DNA of 64,000 nt from Streptomyces macrolidinus. Its GTDB lineage: Bacteria; Actinomycetota; Actinomycetes; Streptomycetales; Streptomycetaceae. The notes beneath the pieces were generated by a model. The model saw only the letters and a program-made list of their open reading frames with translations. It made no database searches and was not told the origin of the DNA. Within the stretch, counting starts at the first letter, position 1. Each line of letters opens with the position of its first letter. The stretch is taken from positions 62,001 to 126,000 of the forward strand of contig NZ_JAMWMR010000013.1 in the NCBI RefSeq assembly GCF_023887685.1, in the 5' to 3' direction. A program made the translations under genes and the position numbers. Below are positions 8,312 through 16,445 of the stretch, in pieces.

Positions 8312-9344
8312 GGACGTCCTCCAGATGACGCAGGTAACGCGTGGTCTCCAGGGCGGCGGCACACCCCGCGCCCGCCGCGGTGACGGCCTGCCGGAACCGG
8401 TCGTCGGCGACGTCACCGGCGACGAAGACCCCGGGCAGTTCGGTGGCCCCGCCGGGGCCGGTGGTGTGCAGGTGGCCGGTGGCGGTCAACGACAGGAATC
8501 TGTCGGCGAGTCGGGTCCGAGGGTCGTGCCCGATCGCGACGAACAGGCCCTGGACCGCGAGGTCTTCGGTCGCTCCGGTCGCCGTGCGCTCGACAGTGAG
8601 TCCGGCGAGTCTGCCGCCGTCGTCCCGCCGTAACGCGCGTACGACAAGGCCGGTGCGGATCTCGACATTGCGCAGTTGCCGAACGCGCTTGAGAAGTACG
8701 GGAGTTGCCCGAAACGAGTCGTGGCGGTGGAGCAGACGCACCCGCCGGGCGTGCTGGGCGAGGGCGAGCACCTCCTCCATCGCGCTGTCGCCACCGCCGA
8801 CGACCGCGACGTCGCGGCCCTTGAACAGCGGTGCCTCGCATACGGCGCAGTAGGCGACGCCGAGCCCGCCGCCCAGCGCGGACTCGCCGGGCAGGCCGAG
8901 GCGGCGAGGTGCCGATCCGGTGGCCAGGACGATCGCGCGGGCACGTAAGGTGCCGTCGGCGGTGACGACCTCGTGCACGGCCTTGTCCGGGGCCGAACTG
9001 CCCACGGCGTACCGGATCTCGTCGGCGTCACTGCCGACGGCGTACCGGATCTCGTCGGCGTCGAGGGTGAGGACCGTCGCACCGGCCCGCTCGGCCTGCT
9101 CGCGCATCCGCGCCATCAGCTCGGGGCCGTCGATCCCGTCGGGGAAGCCGGGGAAGTTCTCCACGGTCCCCGTGTCCATGAGTTGCCCGCCGGGCGCCGT
9201 GCCCGCGAGCACGACGGTGTCGGCGCATGCCCGTGCCAGATAGACGGCCGCCGTCCACCCTGCCGGTCCGCCGCCGACGACGACCGCGTCGACGGTGTCC
9301 GTGGGCAGGGTCGGCCCCGCGGCGACGTTGGCCCAGATACTCAT
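8304..9344 (-). CDS. Thioredoxin reductase-like FAD/NAD(P)H dithiol oxidoreductase
   Basis: The 346-residue protein has the thioredoxin reductase fold. FAD binds at GGGPAG (24-29), the redox pair is CAVC (Cys166, Cys169) where TrxB has CATC, NADPH binds at VVGGGDSAMEE, and FAD is contacted again at GVFVAGDVADD. It should pass electrons from NADPH to a dithiol protein. In the operon the natural acceptor is the UGSC protein or its Cys-rich partner, in the way that thioredoxin reductase serves the clostridial glycine reductase family; this link is inference. Residues 95-105 (DADEIRYAVGS) are repeated at 106-116 by a 33-bp tandem duplication. ATG 9344 begins 7 bp after the partner gene ends. Confidence 0.85.
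   Translation of the reverse strand: MSIWANVAAGPTLPTDTVDAVVVGGGPAGWTAAVYLARACADTVVLAGTAPGGQLMDTGTVENFPGFPDGIDGPELMARMREQAERAGATVLTLDADEIRYAVGSDADEIRYAVGSSAPDKAVHEVVTADGTLRARAIVLATGSAPRRLGLPGESALGGGLGVAYCAVCEAPLFKGRDVAVVGGGDSAMEEVLALAQHARRVRLLHRHDSFRATPVLLKRVRQLRNVEIRTGLVVRALRRDDGGRLAGLTVERTATGATEDLAVQGLFVAIGHDPRTRLADRFLSLTATGHLHTTGPGGATELPGVFVAGDVADDRFRQAVTAAGAGCAAALETTRYLRHLEDVHA
8998..9063 (-). repeat. 33-bp tandem duplication inside the TrxR-like gene
   Basis: The units at 8998-9030 and 9031-9063 differ at two positions. The insertion keeps frame and duplicates 11 residues (DADEIRYAVGS), so the enzyme may remain active. Confidence 0.9.
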
Positions 9345-9351
9345 CTCGCGC

Positions 9352-10512
9352 TCACTCCGACTCCAGGTCGTTCGCCCAACGCGCCGTCTCGTTCAGGGGC
9401 GCGACCGTGAACTCGCCGCCCGCCGTACGCGGCAGCCGTACGCTCTGGCTCCATGTCGCGCCGAAGGTCGGCATCCAGGCGGAGTGCTTGCCGGTGCCCC
9501 CGGCGACGACGATCCGGATGTCCTCCGGCGCCCGCGCGATCGGCACCCGGTGCCCCCACTCGTCGAGCTTGAGCCGGTAACCGCCCCACAGGCTCGCCTC
9601 GTCGAGCTTCTCCCTGCCGACGCGGGTCGCGTCGACGCGGGCGTTCTCGAAGAGGTACTCCTGCACGTCGCGCCGCGACAGGCCCGAGTCGGCGAGTACC
9701 CGCGCGTGTTCGGGGCCGAGCGCCAGGAACTGATCGCCGCCGCGGTACGCCGTGTTGGCGCCCGGTGTCGACATGGTCGCCGCGATCGTCTTCAGCAGGT
9801 TTTTGCCGGTCGACGACTGGTGGTCGTTGATGTTGTGCGGCCCCTCGACGGCCGCCACCGTCACCACGTCGTCCGTAGGCTCCCAGCCGTCGGGCCACGT
9901 CAACTCCGAGGCGTACGACGGCCATGGGCTGTCACCCTGGTTCTCGGCGAAGCAGAACGACCACTTGGCGGGCGATCCTTGGGTGGCCCGGTCGATGTCA
10001 CCGGCGACCTCGCCCTCACCGGGGCGGGCTCCGCCGATGTTCATCGCGACGAGGCGCACGGCACGGCCGATGGTGCCGTTGGCGCGGAACCCGGCGCCCA
10101 TGCAGCCGGCACCGCTCGCGATGCCCGACTCACCCGCGAGCGGGCCCTGTACGACGACCATGAGCGCGCACGGATGGGTCGTCATCTGCATGCCGTAGAG
10201 GTTGAAGTCGGGCTGCCGCATCGCGACGACCGCGGCTTCGAGGACCGGCATGTACGCGGGCAGGCAACCGGCCATCACCGCGTTGGCGGCCAGCCCGCGC
10301 AGTGTCAACTCCGCGCCGCGCGGCGCGATCGGGCCGAGGGACGCGTCGGGGTCGCGGGTCGAGGCGGCGAGGAAGCGCTCCACGCGTTGCGGGGTCGGTA
10401 CGACGACAGGCAGCCCATCTGTCCAGCCCCACCTGTGCAGTTGCTCGGCCGCGGCGTCCTCGTCGTGGACGTCGGCGATGTCGATGAGGTCGGTCGGCCC
10501 GTAGACGCTCAC
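9352..10512 (-). CDS. Conserved protein of unknown function, partner of the UGSC protein
   Basis: I do not recognise a characterised family in these 386 residues. Visible features are an N-terminal WGWTDGLPVVVPTPQRVERFL segment, a small-residue-rich stretch (GLAANAVMAGCLPAYMPV), a Cys/Gly-rich central part (ESGIASGAGCMGAGFRANGTIGRAVRL) and CFAENQGDSPWP. No signal peptide or membrane segment is apparent, so it is cytoplasmic. GTG 10512 overlaps the stop of the UGSC gene (GTGA), which indicates strict co-translation and probably a complex with it. Several conserved-looking cysteines make it a plausible redox or substrate-binding subunit. Confidence 0.7.
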   Translation of the reverse strand: MSVYGPTDLIDIADVHDEDAAAEQLHRWGWTDGLPVVVPTPQRVERFLAASTRDPDASLGPIAPRGAELTLRGLAANAVMAGCLPAYMPVLEAAVVAMRQPDFNLYGMQMTTHPCALMVVVQGPLAGESGIASGAGCMGAGFRANGTIGRAVRLVAMNIGGARPGEGEVAGDIDRATQGSPAKWSFCFAENQGDSPWPSYASELTWPDGWEPTDDVVTVAAVEGPHNINDHQSSTGKNLLKTIAATMSTPGANTAYRGGDQFLALGPEHARVLADSGLSRRDVQEYLFENARVDATRVGREKLDEASLWGGYRLKLDEWGHRVPIARAPEDIRIVVAGGTGKHSAWMPTFGATWSQSVRLPRTAGGEFTVAPLNETARWANDLESE

Positions 10513-11057
10513 GCCGCGCTCTCCTTGTCGGTCCCGGTGGTCAGCGCGGAGACGACGACGTCGACCGCGGCGGGGGTGACGCGCTCGAAGGCTTCCTGCG
10601 GGGGGATTCCGCCGATCGGGTGCGCGATGACGGAGAGGCCGAGCGCGTCCGCGCCCTGAATGGCGAGGACTTGGCGGGAGAACCCCTCGAACTGGGTGGA
10701 CACCATGCCGCACACCGGCAGCGCACGGGCGGCGAGCGCGGCCATGTCCGCCACCGCCCACGACGCGCACGAGCCGCAGTCGAGCATCGCCACGACGGCG
10801 GCGTCGCACTCGGCCGCGATCCGGTCGAGGAGTTCGTCGGTCGCGGCGATCGAGGGCACCCGCTTCGCGTACAGCCGGGGCGTGATGCCGAACCGCCCGA
10901 CCAGGGCCGTGGCCACGCCTTCGAGGACCTTGTCGGCGTTCGTCTTGCTGTTGCTGAGGAAGCCCACGGTCAGCCCGTCGAGGCCAGGGACCGTGACGCG
11001 TGGGACCGACCGGGGAGCCGCCTCGTAGCTGGTCGGGTTGACGATCGTGACGCCCAT
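10509..11057 (-). CDS. UGSC-family protein, cysteine form
   Basis: Small cytoplasmic protein of 182 residues with the motif MLDCGSCASW. Cys94 stands where selenoprotein members of the UGSC family carry selenocysteine, and Cys97 completes the C-x-x-C pair. The family is known mainly from genome surveys, and its reaction is not established to my knowledge. The fold (repeated beta-alpha units with VGFLSNSKTNADKVLEG) recalls the selenoprotein B domain of glycine/sarcosine/proline reductases. First gene of the eight-gene operon: ATG 11057 preceded by GGGAGGT. The neighbouring TrxR-like flavoprotein and CoA-dependent enzymes suggest a reductive step in acid catabolism. Confidence 0.75.
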   Translation of the reverse strand: MGVTIVNPTSYEAAPRSVPRVTVPGLDGLTVGFLSNSKTNADKVLEGVATALVGRFGITPRLYAKRVPSIAATDELLDRIAAECDAAVVAMLDCGSCASWAVADMAALAARALPVCGMVSTQFEGFSRQVLAIQGADALGLSVIAHPIGGIPPQEAFERVTPAAVDVVVSALTTGTDKESAA

Positions 11058-11159
11058 CGAAACCTCCCTGTCGGCGTCTTGACGCCGTGTGCTGTGACGC
11101 GGATCATATGCATCTCGGAAGTTACGTACAAGAGACCTTACGAGATAAGGAATATTCGG
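11058..11159. promoter_or_regulatory. Divergent promoter region with a CCTTA-cgaga-TAAGG palindrome
   Basis: These 102 bp separate the UGSC operon from the divergent FAD oxidase gene and are AT-rich relative to the surroundings. A 15-bp interrupted palindrome (11136-11150) and a related half-site TTACGTA (11122-11128) lie next to the oxidase start. A TTGACG hexamer at 11079-11084 could be a -35 box for the oxidase. The MarR gene downstream of the oxidase is the obvious candidate to bind here; that is inference. Confidence 0.4.
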
Positions 11160-12494
11160 ATGGGCTTCCGTCGTGCCGCAGGTGCCGAGGTCTCCGCAGA
11201 CGGAATCTGGACGAACTTCTCGAAACGCCACAGCGTGCGCCCGCGGCGCGTCGTCGCGCCGACCGATCTCGACGGGCTGCGCCGGGTGCTCAAGGAGGCG
11301 ACGGCCGAGGGGTCGCGGGTGCGGGTCGTCGGCAGCGGCCACTCCTACAACGACGTGGCCGTCGCGCCGGAGACGCAGGTCTCCCTGCGCCATCTCGACA
11401 AGGCGCTCGAAGTCGACGTGGCGTGCGCCCGGTTGAAGGTGGAGGGCGGGGCCACGCTGCGCAGGATCCGTACCGTGCTGGGCCGACTCGGGCTCGCCTT
11501 CGCCAACATGGGCGACATCGACCACCAGTCGATCGCGGGCGCGCTCTCCACCGGGACCCATGGCACGGGGCTGACCGCGCCCGCATTCGCCTCGCAGGTG
11601 GTCGAGTTGGAGCTGATGCTCGCGAGCGGCGACATCGTGCGGTACGGCGCCGAGGAGGGCGCTCTCTTCGACGCGGCCCGGGTCTCCCTCGGCGCCCTGG
11701 GGATCATCGTCTCGGTCACGCTGCAGGCGGTGCCGGTGTACAACCTGCGGAGGTCGGATGCGATCGTCACCCGCGACGAGGCCTTCACCCTGCTCGCGGA
11801 CCCGCCCGCGATCGACCACATCGGCCTGTACTTCATGCCCTACATCGACCAGGTGCTGATGTGGACCGCCGAGCGTACGAGTGACCCGGTCGACAAGCCG
11901 TCGGCGCTGGGGGAGTGGTTCCGCGATGTGGTGAAGGTGAACTACGGGCTCGACGCGATGGGGACGGTGGCGCGCAGGGCACCGCGCTTCGTGCCCGCGC
12001 TGAGCCGGGCGTTCGCCCGCGGGATCAGGCCCGAGACCACCGTCGACGTCTACGACAAGGTCTTCCTGCGCCCGCTGTTCGTACGGCACGACGCGTTCGA
12101 GTTCGCCGTGGAGCAGGCCGAAGGGCCCGACTGCGTACGGCGCTTGATGACCGCCATGGAGGACGCGAAGGTGCCCGCCGCGTTCCCGTGCGAGACCCGG
12201 ATCGCCCCGGCGGAGTCCGCCTGGCTGCACCCGGCGTACGGGAGGACCTCGACATGGGTGGGCGCCGCCGTACAGTCGCCCGGAATCGACGTCGACGGCG
12301 CCTGGGAGGAGGCGCAGCGGGCGTGCGTCGCGGTGGGCGGCCGTCCGCACTGGGGCAAGTGGCATACGCTGGAGGCGGCCGAACTGCGCGAACTCTACCC
12401 GCGCTGGGACGAGTTCACCGCGCTGCGTGCGCGACTCGACCCGGGCGGCCTGTTCGGCAGTCCCGCGATCGACCGGATCCTCGGTCGTGTCTAG
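11160..12494 (+). CDS. FAD-linked sugar-lactone/alditol oxidase family protein
   Basis: Vanillyl-alcohol-oxidase-fold flavoprotein, 444 residues. The N-terminal FAD domain has RVVGSGHSYNDVA, with His61 at the position that binds FAD covalently in alditol oxidase and gulonolactone oxidase, and SIAGALSTGTHGTG. The C-terminal ALO-type cap ends in HWGKWHTLEAAELRELYP...RLDPGGLFGS. It should oxidise a polyol or aldonolactone with O2 or another acceptor. ATG 11160 has AAGGA about 9 bp upstream; start codons further up would run through the promoter. The TAG stop is the first sequence of the adjoining inverted-repeat element, so the last residues may have been set by that insertion. Confidence 0.85.
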   Translation: MGFRRAAGAEVSADGIWTNFSKRHSVRPRRVVAPTDLDGLRRVLKEATAEGSRVRVVGSGHSYNDVAVAPETQVSLRHLDKALEVDVACARLKVEGGATLRRIRTVLGRLGLAFANMGDIDHQSIAGALSTGTHGTGLTAPAFASQVVELELMLASGDIVRYGAEEGALFDAARVSLGALGIIVSVTLQAVPVYNLRRSDAIVTRDEAFTLLADPPAIDHIGLYFMPYIDQVLMWTAERTSDPVDKPSALGEWFRDVVKVNYGLDAMGTVARRAPRFVPALSRAFARGIRPETTVDVYDKVFLRPLFVRHDAFEFAVEQAEGPDCVRRLMTAMEDAKVPAAFPCETRIAPAESAWLHPAYGRTSTWVGAAVQSPGIDVDGAWEEAQRACVAVGGRPHWGKWHTLEAAELRELYPRWDEFTALRARLDPGGLFGSPAIDRILGRV

Positions 12495-12655
12495 GGTCTT
12501 TCGTTTGGATCAGGCCGGATCAGGGAGCGGGGTCTGGTGCCGTGCATCGCAAGGCGGAGGAGGGCGGCAGGGTGGAGTCCTGCCAACCGACGACAACGCG
12601 GCGAGGTGCGGTGCCAGGGCCCGCGAGCCCGGCATGATCCAAACGAAAGACCCTA
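12492..12655. mobile_element. 164-bp MITE-like element with perfect 21-bp terminal inverted repeats
   Basis: The left end (12492-12512) and right end (12635-12655) are perfect 21-bp inverted repeats containing GGGTCTTTCGTTTGGATCA. The direct repeat GGATCAG lies inside the left end. No transposase is encoded. The flanks are CTAG and CTAA, consistent with a 2- or 3-bp TA/CTA target duplication. The element sits exactly between the oxidase stop codon and the MarR gene 15 bp further on. It looks like a non-autonomous derivative of an IS with these ends. Folding as RNA could also make it act as a terminator. Confidence 0.75.
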
Positions 12656-12669
12656 AGTAGGATCACTCC

Positions 12670-13113
12670 ATGGCCACGCAAGATTCGGGTACGACCGACC
12701 GCGAGATCGAGGCGTTGATGCGTCTGGTCCATGTGATCGAGGCGGAGCATCGCGCCCGGCCGACGTCGTCCCTGGACCTGCGGGCCCGGATGGTCGTCCA
12801 GTTGCTCGGCCTCAACGGCGAGACCCCGATCCTCGCTATCCGCCGCAGGCTGCGGCTCACCCCGTCGACCCTGACCAGCCTCGCGGACCGGCTCGAGCGC
12901 GACGGCTACCTGGAGCGCCGCCGCCATCCCACCGACCGCCGCACCGTCGTCCTGGCACTGACCCCCACGGGCAAGCGTGCCTACGCCGCGGAGAAGTTCT
13001 TCTACCGGCACCTCATCGATGACTTGCTCAAGTCGCTGGACACGACGGCGCGTTCACATGTGCTCGCGGCGCTGGCGGGCATGGCACAGAGTCGACTCCC
13101 GGATGACGCCTGA
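12670..13113 (+). CDS. MarR-family transcriptional regulator
   Basis: Winged-helix DNA-binding protein of 147 residues. After an N-terminal dimerisation helix comes the recognition helix region (LRLTPSTLTSLADRLERDGYLERRRHPTDRRTVVLALTPTGK) with the typical wing, then C-terminal dimer helices. MarR proteins are usually repressors released by small phenolic or acid ligands. Its position after the oxidase and near the acyl-CoA operon suggests it controls the divergent promoter at 11058-11159. ATG 12670 follows TAGGATC. The MITE-like element lies immediately upstream and may supply or disrupt its promoter. Confidence 0.88.
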   Translation: MATQDSGTTDREIEALMRLVHVIEAEHRARPTSSLDLRARMVVQLLGLNGETPILAIRRRLRLTPSTLTSLADRLERDGYLERRRHPTDRRTVVLALTPTGKRAYAAEKFFYRHLIDDLLKSLDTTARSHVLAALAGMAQSRLPDDA

Positions 13114-13132
13114 TCGTTGAAGTGGCGGGAGC

Positions 13133-13159
13133 CACGGGCGGGCCGGAAGCCCGCCCGTG
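13133..13159. terminator. Bidirectional terminator hairpin
   Basis: A perfect 11-bp stem (CACGGGCGGGC / GCCCGCCCGTG) with a CGGAA loop lies between the convergent MarR and secreted-protein genes. It can serve both strands. Confidence 0.75.
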
Positions 13160-13173
13160 TCGCGGTCGGCGGG

Positions 13174-13527
13174 TCAGGAGAAGACGACGGACCGCACGAG
13201 GAGACGATCACCCGCACCCGCGCCGGGACGCAGCGTGTAGTAGATGTCGCCTTCGCAGTCGGCGCCGAGGAAGACGGTGGCGGTGGCGTCCGTACGGTTC
13301 TTGGGAGCCCGGCCGGGCGATCCCGGCTCGGAGCCGGGTCCGTGCAGGTTGATGCATGTGCCGCTGTCGGGGTTGTTCAGGAACCCGACGGCTTCGTATC
13401 CCTCTTCGGTGGTGTAGGAGTAGCGGAACTGGCCGGTTGCCGCCGAGGCCGAGCCGGGTGCGGCCAGCAGCAGGACCAAGGCACTGGAGGCGGCGCCGAG
13501 AACCGCGGTGATGGAGCGAGCAGACAC
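13174..13527 (-). CDS. Small secreted protein of unknown function
   Basis: The 117-residue product starts at GTG 13527 (reads MSARSITAVLGAASSALVLLLAAPG). It has a Sec signal peptide with a likely cut after GSASA near residue 30. The mature part of about 87 residues has two cysteines (GTCINLHGPG and GADCEGDIYY), probably a disulfide, and a RSVVFS end. No catalytic motif is visible and I do not recognise the family. It ends 15 bp from the terminator shared with MarR and diverges from the next gene. Confidence 0.7.
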   Translation of the reverse strand: MSARSITAVLGAASSALVLLLAAPGSASAATGQFRYSYTTEEGYEAVGFLNNPDSGTCINLHGPGSEPGSPGRAPKNRTDATATVFLGADCEGDIYYTLRPGAGAGDRLLVRSVVFS

Positions 13528-13686
13528 GGGGATCTCTCTCTGTCGGGTGTGGGAACGGTCAGTGCCAGCGATGCCCCGAAACCGGTGAGTTAGGCGATAT
13601 GTCCCCCGAACGGGTCTGCTGGTGTCGCTCGTTGTGAGGGTGAGTGCGGAACCGGCGTTGTCAGTGGGGGCGGTGAGAATGACGCC

Positions 13687-15042
13687 ATGATTCACGCGAT
13701 GCCCGTGCCGCTGCCTTCTGCACTCGTCGAGCACCACGCGATAGACCTGGAACGCAACTACAGCGACGGCTGGGGACTGACGGTCGACGACGTCGCCACG
13801 GCGCCCTCCGGCGAGATCTATGCCCTCTACCACGTCTACCGCTACACCTACGGGGTGACCGATGACGAAGTCGACCCGGCGAAGGCGCACTTCGGCTACT
13901 CGTTGGTGACCAGGTACGCCTCCGACGGTACTCCGCTCGCCACCGCGGTCTCGGCGCGGAGCCGGGACGAGGGCGAGGGCGAGAGCACGGTGTTCGGCGG
14001 CCTCACGACAGGGCTGGGCGAGGACCTGTGCGGGGCCAAGGGACTGTGTGTCCTGCCCGACGGGACACTCGCGGCGACCGGACCGGGGGACCACACCCAT
14101 CTGATCACCGCGGACCTCACGACGGTGACCGCTCACCACGGCATGCCCGACAGCCGACATGACGGCGGCGGCGTGCGCGACCCGTTCGCCGCGTGGATCA
14201 GTACGACTCCGGAGGGCCGCTTGCTGTGCACGACCGGCGAGTACGGGGTCCACAACTACGGCAACCTGCTCGACAACATCGTGGCGATCACGGACCAGCC
14301 CCTCACTCCTGCCTCGAAACCGACGCTGCGGGCCCTGGCGTCCCTGGTGGCGGAACCGGCCAGGCATACCGAAGCCGACCTGAGGCCGGACGTCCTGTTC
14401 GACGGCAAGCCGGTCGGCATGGACCACCGGCCGCGGCCCTCGCTGATCGAGCACCTCGCCGAGGCCGAGCAGACCGGACGGCGGTGGGACTGGGACGGCG
14501 CGAGGCTCGGCCGACCCGCGGTGGTGCGGGAGGACCTGTTCGTCGTCCCCGTCTACGGTCGCACCTACCGGGGCGGCAACCGCGGCCGGCGGTTCGCTTT
14601 CGTCCTGGTCGACGACAAGGGGGAGTTCCTCGGCCGGCTCGGCGGTCTGGACCTGTACCGCGACAGCCCCTTCACCGGCTTCTGCTTCGAGATCGCCGCC
14701 GACTCCGCACGCGAGCGGATCTACCACCTCAACCGCTACGGGCTGTTCGCCTGGACCGCCACGGGATTCCGAGCCCAACGACTGGACCTGGCAGACCGGC
14801 GGTACAAGCCGCTCAAGCACTTCACCCTCGTGGACTGCACTCCCGCAGGCGAGTTGATCCTCGCCCACCGCACACAACACCTGATGCTCCGCATCCCCTG
14901 CCCCGCCCGCCTCAGCGACCTCGGCGAGGTGGTGGAGAACGCACTACGCTCCTACGCCAAGGAACGCACGACCCTCAAGCGGCAATGGCAACCGGTGAAG
15001 TGGCACTGGGTCGACAGCACAGCTCCAGTACACCGCCTCTGA
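13687..15042 (+). CDS. Conserved hypothetical protein, beta-propeller-like
   Basis: I do not recognise this 451-residue protein. It has no signal peptide. Repeated short beta-strand segments with turns such as PSGEIYALYHVYRYTYG, LPDGTLAATGPGDHTHLI, TPEGRLLCTTGEYG and TPAGELILAHRTQ suggest a WD- or NHL-like propeller. Aspartate/glycine-rich loops are spaced through the middle, and the C-terminus is basic and aromatic (LKRQWQPVKWHWVD). ATG 13687 gives the full length; Met5 is an alternative. It stands alone between a divergent secreted protein and a serine hydrolase, with about 190 bp following that shows no further gene. Confidence 0.65.
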   Translation: MIHAMPVPLPSALVEHHAIDLERNYSDGWGLTVDDVATAPSGEIYALYHVYRYTYGVTDDEVDPAKAHFGYSLVTRYASDGTPLATAVSARSRDEGEGESTVFGGLTTGLGEDLCGAKGLCVLPDGTLAATGPGDHTHLITADLTTVTAHHGMPDSRHDGGGVRDPFAAWISTTPEGRLLCTTGEYGVHNYGNLLDNIVAITDQPLTPASKPTLRALASLVAEPARHTEADLRPDVLFDGKPVGMDHRPRPSLIEHLAEAEQTGRRWDWDGARLGRPAVVREDLFVVPVYGRTYRGGNRGRRFAFVLVDDKGEFLGRLGGLDLYRDSPFTGFCFEIAADSARERIYHLNRYGLFAWTATGFRAQRLDLADRRYKPLKHFTLVDCTPAGELILAHRTQHLMLRIPCPARLSDLGEVVENALRSYAKERTTLKRQWQPVKWHWVDSTAPVHRL

Positions 15043-15231
15043 CCGCGCGGCACGGCCAACCGACGCCGTGAGTGGTCTGCTGCCCGGCAACGTCCCTGGG
15101 CACGCGAGTAGTTCGCTGGGACACGGCCGGGCCGCGCCGAACAGTGCCGCGGAGATGTCGAGATCTCATCGCCCGCACCGACTCTCGGGTGAACGGCGCC
15201 CAAGCGTGCCGCAGCCGACGTTCGAGAGGGC

Positions 15232-16344
15232 ATGGACATCATGCAGAAGCTAGTGCAACAGACCATTGACCAACTGGTGGAGTCCGGCGCCGAATTGGGC
15301 ATCCAGGTCGCGGTGTATCAGCACGGGGAGCTGGTGGTGGACGCCGTCGCGGGCGTCGCCGATCCGGACAGTGGCCGTCCCGTCACCTCGGACACCCCGT
15401 TCTACAGCGCCTCCACCGGCAAGGGGGTGACCGCGACGGTGGCGCACGTCCTCGCGGACCGCGGCGCCCTGGACTATGACACGCCGATCGTGGCGCTCTG
15501 GCCGGAGTTCGGCGCCCACGGCAAGGACAAGGCGACCGTCCGCCATGCGCTGACCCACTCCGTCGGCGTCCCGGCGGTACCGTCCGACCTCACGGTGCGG
15601 GACCTGGCCGACTGGGACAGGATGTGCGCTCTGATCGCCGCTTCCGAGCCTTGGTGGGAGCCCGGGGCCAAATCCGGCTACCACGCGGTGACTTGGGGCT
15701 TCGTGATGGGTGAGATCATCCGCCGGGTCACCGGCAAGCCGATCTCGTACGTACTCGGGCAGGAGGTGGCGGCTCCGCTGGGCATCGCCGACGAGCTGTT
15801 CTTCGGGGTCCCGGAGTCCGAACTCGGCCGACTCGCCCGGCTCGAGGAGGCGCCCGGATCCGCCGCTGTGATGGCAGCGATGCCCGCCGACATGCCGATG
15901 CTCAAGGCCACGCCACCCGCCGTGACCCCCAGTGCCGCATACGGCAACGACCCCGTGGTGCTCACGTCGGACATTCCCTCGGGCGGCACGATGACCGCCC
16001 GCGCGGTGGCCAGGATGTACGCCGCGCTGCTGGGTGAGGTGGACGGCGTACGGCTGGTCTCGGACGAGCGGCTGCGTGAGGTCACGGCCCTGGCCACCGC
16101 CGACGTCGACCACATGGTCGGCTTCCCGATCCCACGCGCGCTGGGCTACAACCTCGGCCGCCCCGGAGCCGACCCGCGGGACACACTGAGCGTCTTCGGC
16201 ATGCCCGGCATGGGAGGCAGTACGGCGTACGCCGACACCGCGACCGGCATCTCCTTCGCGCTGACCAAGAACCGGTTCTGCCCCGGTCCTTCCCTCGCGG
16301 CCGATCGGATCAGTGAGCTGGTCACCAAGGCGGCCACCGGCTGA
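15232..16344 (+). CDS. Class C beta-lactamase-family serine hydrolase (EstB/LpqK-like)
   Basis: Serine hydrolase of 370 residues with the penicillin-binding fold. STGK (Ser61, Lys64) is the catalytic S-x-x-K, GYHAVTWG provides the Tyr of the second motif, and GMPGMGGSTAYAD is in the region of the third. It has no signal peptide, so an esterase or amidase role in the cytoplasm is more likely than periplasmic beta-lactam defence. Family members are often annotated as beta-lactamases without such activity. ATG 15232 is used; ATG 15241 (MQKLVQ) is an alternative start three codons in. Confidence 0.85.
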   Translation: MDIMQKLVQQTIDQLVESGAELGIQVAVYQHGELVVDAVAGVADPDSGRPVTSDTPFYSASTGKGVTATVAHVLADRGALDYDTPIVALWPEFGAHGKDKATVRHALTHSVGVPAVPSDLTVRDLADWDRMCALIAASEPWWEPGAKSGYHAVTWGFVMGEIIRRVTGKPISYVLGQEVAAPLGIADELFFGVPESELGRLARLEEAPGSAAVMAAMPADMPMLKATPPAVTPSAAYGNDPVVLTSDIPSGGTMTARAVARMYAALLGEVDGVRLVSDERLREVTALATADVDHMVGFPIPRALGYNLGRPGADPRDTLSVFGMPGMGGSTAYADTATGISFALTKNRFCPGPSLAADRISELVTKAATG

Positions 16345-16354
16345 AGACCCTCCG

Positions 16355-16384
16355 GCCGGGCCGACCTGTACCTCAAGGCCCGGC
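16355..16384. terminator. Hairpin between convergent genes
   Basis: An 8-bp stem (GCCGGGCC / GGCCCGGC) with a 14-nt loop lies 10 bp after the serine hydrolase stop and before the convergent BP74-like gene ends. A long loop makes it a moderate candidate. Confidence 0.4.
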
Positions 16385-16445
16385 TCCGGCCGCCCACACG
16401 CGAGGGCGACCGGAGTCAAGGGCAGGACGAACGAGGCGGTCGGCG

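Noticed and set aside
15232..16344. Exported beta-lactamase conferring resistance
   Set aside because: No signal peptide is present, and the motif set is that of EstB-type esterases.
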